The position numbers and the translations under genes were made by a program. A DNA stretch of 64,000 nucleotides from Methanobrevibacter ruminantium M1 (GTDB lineage: Archaea; Methanobacteriota; Methanobacteria; Methanobacteriales; Methanobacteriaceae). Below are positions 52,701 through 58,700 of this stretch, in pieces. The stretch covers positions 2,741,613 to 2,805,612 of the forward strand of contig NC_013790.1 in assembly GCF_000024185.1 (NCBI RefSeq). Reading direction: 5' to 3'. Each line of letters opens with the position of its first letter. The stretch's first letter is position 1. The notes below the pieces were generated by a model. The model was not told where the DNA came from and did no database searches. It saw nothing but the letters and a program-made list of their open reading frames with translations.

Positions 52701-55700
52701 TTTCATCGAATGCTGTGTAAGTTAAAACATCATCATCCAATGCAAGAACATAATAAGTCCAAGTCTTTGCAGCTTGATCATAAGCAGCAATGCCGCTAAT
52801 CCACTCACCACTAGTCTCGTTATAAACACTGAAAGACAAAGTCATAGTGCTTAAATCAAGAGTAGCGTTAGTCCATAAACTTCCAGTGCCATTATAGACC
52901 TTGACTGTCAAATTAGTTAAATCAAGACCATCAGGCAAGTAATCATTCATGGTTACATTGACTGCCTCAAAAGTACCATTGTTTAAAACTGTGACATTCC
53001 AATCGACAATGCCTGAAACATTGGTTAGATTATCGCTTACAGTCTTATTGATTACAAGGTCGTTGTAAACTATAGTGCTGTTGTTAGCAACATTGTTAGT
53101 GTAATTCTTTTCCGGACTATCTGTAGTCACATTAACAATATTGGTAAAGTTACCTCGTTTAGTCACATTGGTGACGAGATTCATAAGCACACTGCCGTTT
53201 CCATCAAATCTGCCAACATCTAAAGAAATGTCAGTAGAATTAGTATGGTTTGCTATGCTTAAACTAATCTTATTAACAAGATAAATCTTTTCCGGACTGA
53301 TGTAAGATACATTTGGATTAATTGACACCAATTCTGGAACAACTAATCTATTGTTAATTGTCCAAATGCCAGAACTGACATTGTAAATGGTGTCATTTCT
53401 AATGAGGCTATCGGTTTCAGCGTCATAATATGCATTCACATATACATAGGTATTGTTTTCAGCATTATAATGATAATTGCTTCCAAATACGTCCACGAAA
53501 TTTTCAGGATTGAAAATATAGTAAGTTACATTATTGGAATCATCACCATAATTAAGACTGTAATAATACCATTTGCCATCTGTTGCATTATAACTGATAT
53601 TTTCATAATTCCAAGAACCATCATCATATATGGCAGTGCCAAATGCATCAACGAAGAAAGACTCATCGAAAACGCCATAAACAAAGGTATTTCCACCATA
53701 ATCAAAGGTATAATAATACCAATTTCCTGTTGTTGCATCATAGCTGATATTTCTATAGGTCCAACTGTTGATGTCCTCATAATACCTGGCCTCTCCAAAT
53801 GCATCAACGAAGTAAGACCCATTGAAAACACCATAAACATAGGTATGGTCATCATATTCAAATGTGTAATAATACCAATCGGCATTATCCACATCATAGC
53901 TGATATTTCTATAGGTCCAACTGTTGATGTCCTCATAATACCTGGCCTCTCCAAACGCATCAGTGTAATCGGATTGATTGAAAACACTGTAAGCAAATGT
54001 TCTGTTATCAGCCAAACTAAGGACATAATATGTCCAGGTATTGCTTGACTCATCATAACTGGCAACACCATTAATCCAGGTGCCATCTGCCTTGTTATAT
54101 ACACTGAAAGTCAGGTTATTGCTAGTTAAATTAAGGACAGCATTGTTCCATAGGCCACCAGTGCCATTATAGAAATGAATGGTTAGATTATCAGTTAAGT
54201 TAAGACCGTCAGGTAGGAAATCAATGATGGTAACGTTCTGAGCTTCAGACGCACCATCATTCCATATTGTGACATTCCAATCACGAATGTCGCCAACATT
54301 GGAAGTCTGATTATCAACAGTCTTGTTTGCAACCATATCAACATCAATTACTCTAAATGATGAAACATTTCTAATTTCAGTATAATAAGTAGTTTCCGGA
54401 TAATATGCACTTACTACATAATTGCCCGCAGGCAAATTAGTGAGTCTTAGTGATACTGTACCAGAAATGTCTGTTTTATTGAAACCTACCAATATGGATT
54501 CATTTGTATCCCTATTGGTAATGTTATAGTATATGACTTGATTATCTTCTAAATCATCAATATATATCAAATTACCATTATCACTGTTTTCATATCCTAT
54601 AATCTCTATAGGAATATCTTCATCAATTGGGGTTGTTTTGTTTATTAAAACTCCATTGTTATAAAATGGATAAGTTACGTTTCTTACGGTAATACTGCTT
54701 TCAGCATCTCTATTATGGATAGCGTTAGCAATATTATCCCCTCCAATGTGACTAATGTTAATAATTACATCCTGACCTTTCAAATAGGTCTCATCACTTG
54801 GAGTTATTAATAAGAACCAGGAATGTGCCTGGTTGTCAAAGAAACTTGAATCATGTACTCTGATGTCTGAACCATCAGAATATATTGCAGATCCGTTTGT
54901 TGCGGTGTTATAGCTAAAGTTACCTTGAACATCAATGTTAGTGGCATAGGACATGTGGAAAGCTCCACCTTCCCCTCTATCAAGTGATATGTCACCTGTA
55001 GCATGATTGCTATAGAAGGTTGAATTTGTAACATTCAAGTTATCACAGTAGAGAAGATTTGCGAACCCACCGTTTTCTGCAGTGTTGTTAAATGCATAAA
55101 TCTTGTCCATAAAAGTGTCAGGTCCGAAGAATATTTGCACTCCCCCACCATTATCCTTAGCATGGTTTGAAGAGATATTGTTATTGGTGAAATTGGAATT
55201 TCCACCTAAAATGAATACTCCTCCACCCATAATGTTAAAGTCATGATCTTCATCAGTAGCTATAGCCTTATTGAAGGTAATGTTGTTGTTTGTGAATTTG
55301 GAATCCTCTCCCTCAATAAATATTCCACCACCATTGTAAGCTATGTTATTGGATATGGTACAATTCTCTACAGAATTGCTAGTTCCTCCTATATAGGTTG
55401 AACCACCATAATTCACAGCGGTGTTATTTACTGAGGTAACATTTACAAACCTGTTATCATCACCACTGATATAAACCGCACCACCATCCTCATCTGAGTG
55501 ACAGTTTGAAAGGGTTACATTCTCAAAGAGACAGTTTGTACCTGTAACGTCCAAACCACCACCTCTCCAGGTAGCGTTGTTATTGTTAAGGTCACAATTA
55601 ATAACTTTACAGTTATCACCTGCAACAAATGATGAACCTCCACGTTCTGCAGTGTTGTTTTCAGATGTTACATTGTTAAATGTTACGTTGTCTCCTCTAA

Positions 55701-58700
55701 CATAAACAGCACCTCCCTCCTTATCAGCATGACAGTTTGAGAGAGTTACGTTTTCAAAGACACAACCTGAACCGTTAACATCCAAACCTCCACCACGATT
55801 GGAAGCTGTGTTGTTGTCCAGGTTACAGTTTATAACAGTCACATTGTTACCTGCAATGAAAGAGGAACCTCCTCTTTGAGCTGTGTTGTTAGTTGAATTG
55901 ACATTGTCAAATAAACTGAAGTCACCAATAACGTAAACCGCACCACCGTCTTCACCGGCATCGTTATTGGACACACTGACGTTGATGACCTTACATCCGT
56001 CACCTCCGCCAATGTTAAGTCCTCCACCACGTACGGTAGCGGTGTTGTTGTCCAAGTTACAATTTTGCACTGTAACATTTGAACCGCGAATGAAAGTGGA
56101 ACCTCCACGGTAAGCGGAGTTGTTGTTGGAGTGAACGCTATCAACAAGGATATTGTCCCCTACAATGTCAAATCCTCCACCTAAACCGGATTCGTCAGGT
56201 CTGGACTCATTGTAGATAGCTCTGTTGTTGTTGAGCTCACCATCCCTGATTGTTATGCCGGTACCGTTGATGAATGCAGATCCACCACGTTCTGCAGTGT
56301 TGTTGTCGGCAGTGATGTTTCTAAATTCAGTACCGTTTGATACTACATAGATACCACCGCCCATAAGGCCTGCATTGTTGTTGGATACATCAACATCATC
56401 AATAATACATCTGTCACCTGCAATGTTCAATCCTCCACCTCTAAGGGTAGCATTGTTACCGTCCAAGGTACAGTTTGCAACATATGTGTCATCACCACGA
56501 ATAAATGTGGATCCGCCACGATAAGCGGTGTTGTTAGTGGAATTAACATTTGTTACATTACAGCCATCACCTTTAATGTCCAATGCACCACCAAGACCGG
56601 ATTCATCTGGCCTGGTTTCATTGAAAATAGCCCTATTGTTATTGAATGTAGCATTGTCAATGGTGACATTGTTACCTTCGATAAAGGCACCTCCACCACG
56701 TTCGGCAGAGTTGTTGTTTGCAGTGATATTTCTGAACTCTGTACCGTTAGCAACTACGTAGATAGCACCGCCCATGAGACCAGCAGTGTTATTGGAAACA
56801 TCCACATTGTAGACAGTACAGTTCTCACCAGCAATGTTCAAACCTCCACCTCTAAGGGTAGCATTGTTACCCTCCAAGGTACAGTTTTCAACATGAGTGT
56901 TGTCACCACGAATGAAAGTGGAACCTCCACGATAAGCAGTGTTATTGAATGAATTAACATTGGTTACATTACAGCCATCACCTTTAATGTCCAATGCACC
57001 ACCAAGACCAGAGTCATCTGGCCTGCTCTCATTGAAAATAGCTTTATTGTCATTGAAGGTAGCATTATCAATTATAATGTCATTACCTTCGACAAAAACA
57101 GCTCCACCACGTTCGGCAGAGTTATTGTCAGCAGTAATGTTTCTAAAGACAGTGCCGTCAGCGATTACATAGATACCACCGCCCATGAGCCCAGCAGTGT
57201 TATTGGAAATGTCAACGTTGTGGATGGTACAGTTCTCACCTGCAATGTTCAAACCGCCACCTCTAAGGGTAGCATTGTTACCGTCTAAGGTACAGTTTTC
57301 AAGATAGGTGTTGTCACCACGAATGAAAGTGGAACCTCCACGGTAAGCGGTGTTGTTGAATGAGTCTACATTGGTTACATTACAGCCATGACCTTTGATA
57401 TCCAAAGCACCTCCAATACCTGATTCGTCAGGTTTACTTTCATTGAAAATAGCTTTGTTTCCATTGAAAGTACCATTATCGATAATGATGTCGTTACCTT
57501 CAACGAATGCGCCTCCACCACGTTCAGCAGTGTTATTGTCAGCAGTAATGTTTCTGAATTCGGTACCGTCAGCAATTACGTAGATACCTCCACCGTTTTC
57601 ACCAGCAGCGTTATTTGAAACATCTACATTGAATATGGTACATCCTTCACCAGCAATGTTCAATCCACCACCTCTAAGGGTAGCATTGTTATTGTCGAAA
57701 GTGGAATTTCTAATGACAGTGTCATTACCACGAATGAAAGTGGATCCACCACGATAAGCATTGTTGTTATCGGAAGTGACGTTGATGATTTGACAATTGT
57801 TACCAACAACGTCTAATGCACCACCAATACCAGATGTCTCATTTCTGCTTTCATTGAAGACAGCTGTATTATTGCTTAGATTAGTATTCTGAACCAATGT
57901 ATTGTCACCGCGAATGAAAGTGGAACCTCCAAGCTCGGCAGTGTTGTTTACAGAAGTGACACCAATAACCTTACAATTGTCACCGAGAATGTCTAAAGCA
58001 CCACCAATACCTGATTGGCTGCCAAGGCTTTCATTGTATAAAGCATTGTTGTTATTGAAGGTAGAATTGTAGATTGTAGTGTTTTCACCTTCAATATAAG
58101 AGGAACCTCCTCTTGATGCTGTGTTGTTTTCTGAAGTTACATTGTTAAATAAGGAATTGTGTCCAATAACCCAAATAGCACCTCCATCGGTACCTGCAAT
58201 GTTATTGGAAACATTTGAATCCTTGAATGTACTTGAATTACAGAAAATAGCAAGACCTCCACCTTCGGAAGAAGCGTTGTTGTTTACAAAGGTACAATTA
58301 TCTACCCAAGTCTTTCCTAATTCGTAGAAATCAACAGCTCCTCCCCTATCGGCAGTGTTGTTTTCACAGAAACAATCATACATGTTAACCTCTTGAAGGT
58401 GATAGATGTGAATAGCACCACCTTGAGCTCTGTCATCTCCACGACTTCCTTTAGCATCATTGTTTACGAATGTAGAATTTCTAAATTCAAGAATTAGAGT
58501 ATCGTAAAGAAATTCCTCAGTTGTTACATCAATAGCTCCACCATTACCATCGGTAGCAGTGTTATTGTCAAACAATGAATCGTAAATGTCAAATGCACCT
58601 CTTAAAGCACCTCCATATGGTGCTTGGTTATTTACAAAAGTGGTATTTGACAAGATCATTTCAGCATCACAAGACCAAATAGCACCACCACCACGGTATA

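Noticed and set aside
53526-54104. 192-codon antisense frames in the Tyr-rich adhesin region
   Set aside because: They track the internal repeat of the adhesin gene and have Ile/Met-rich nonsense composition.
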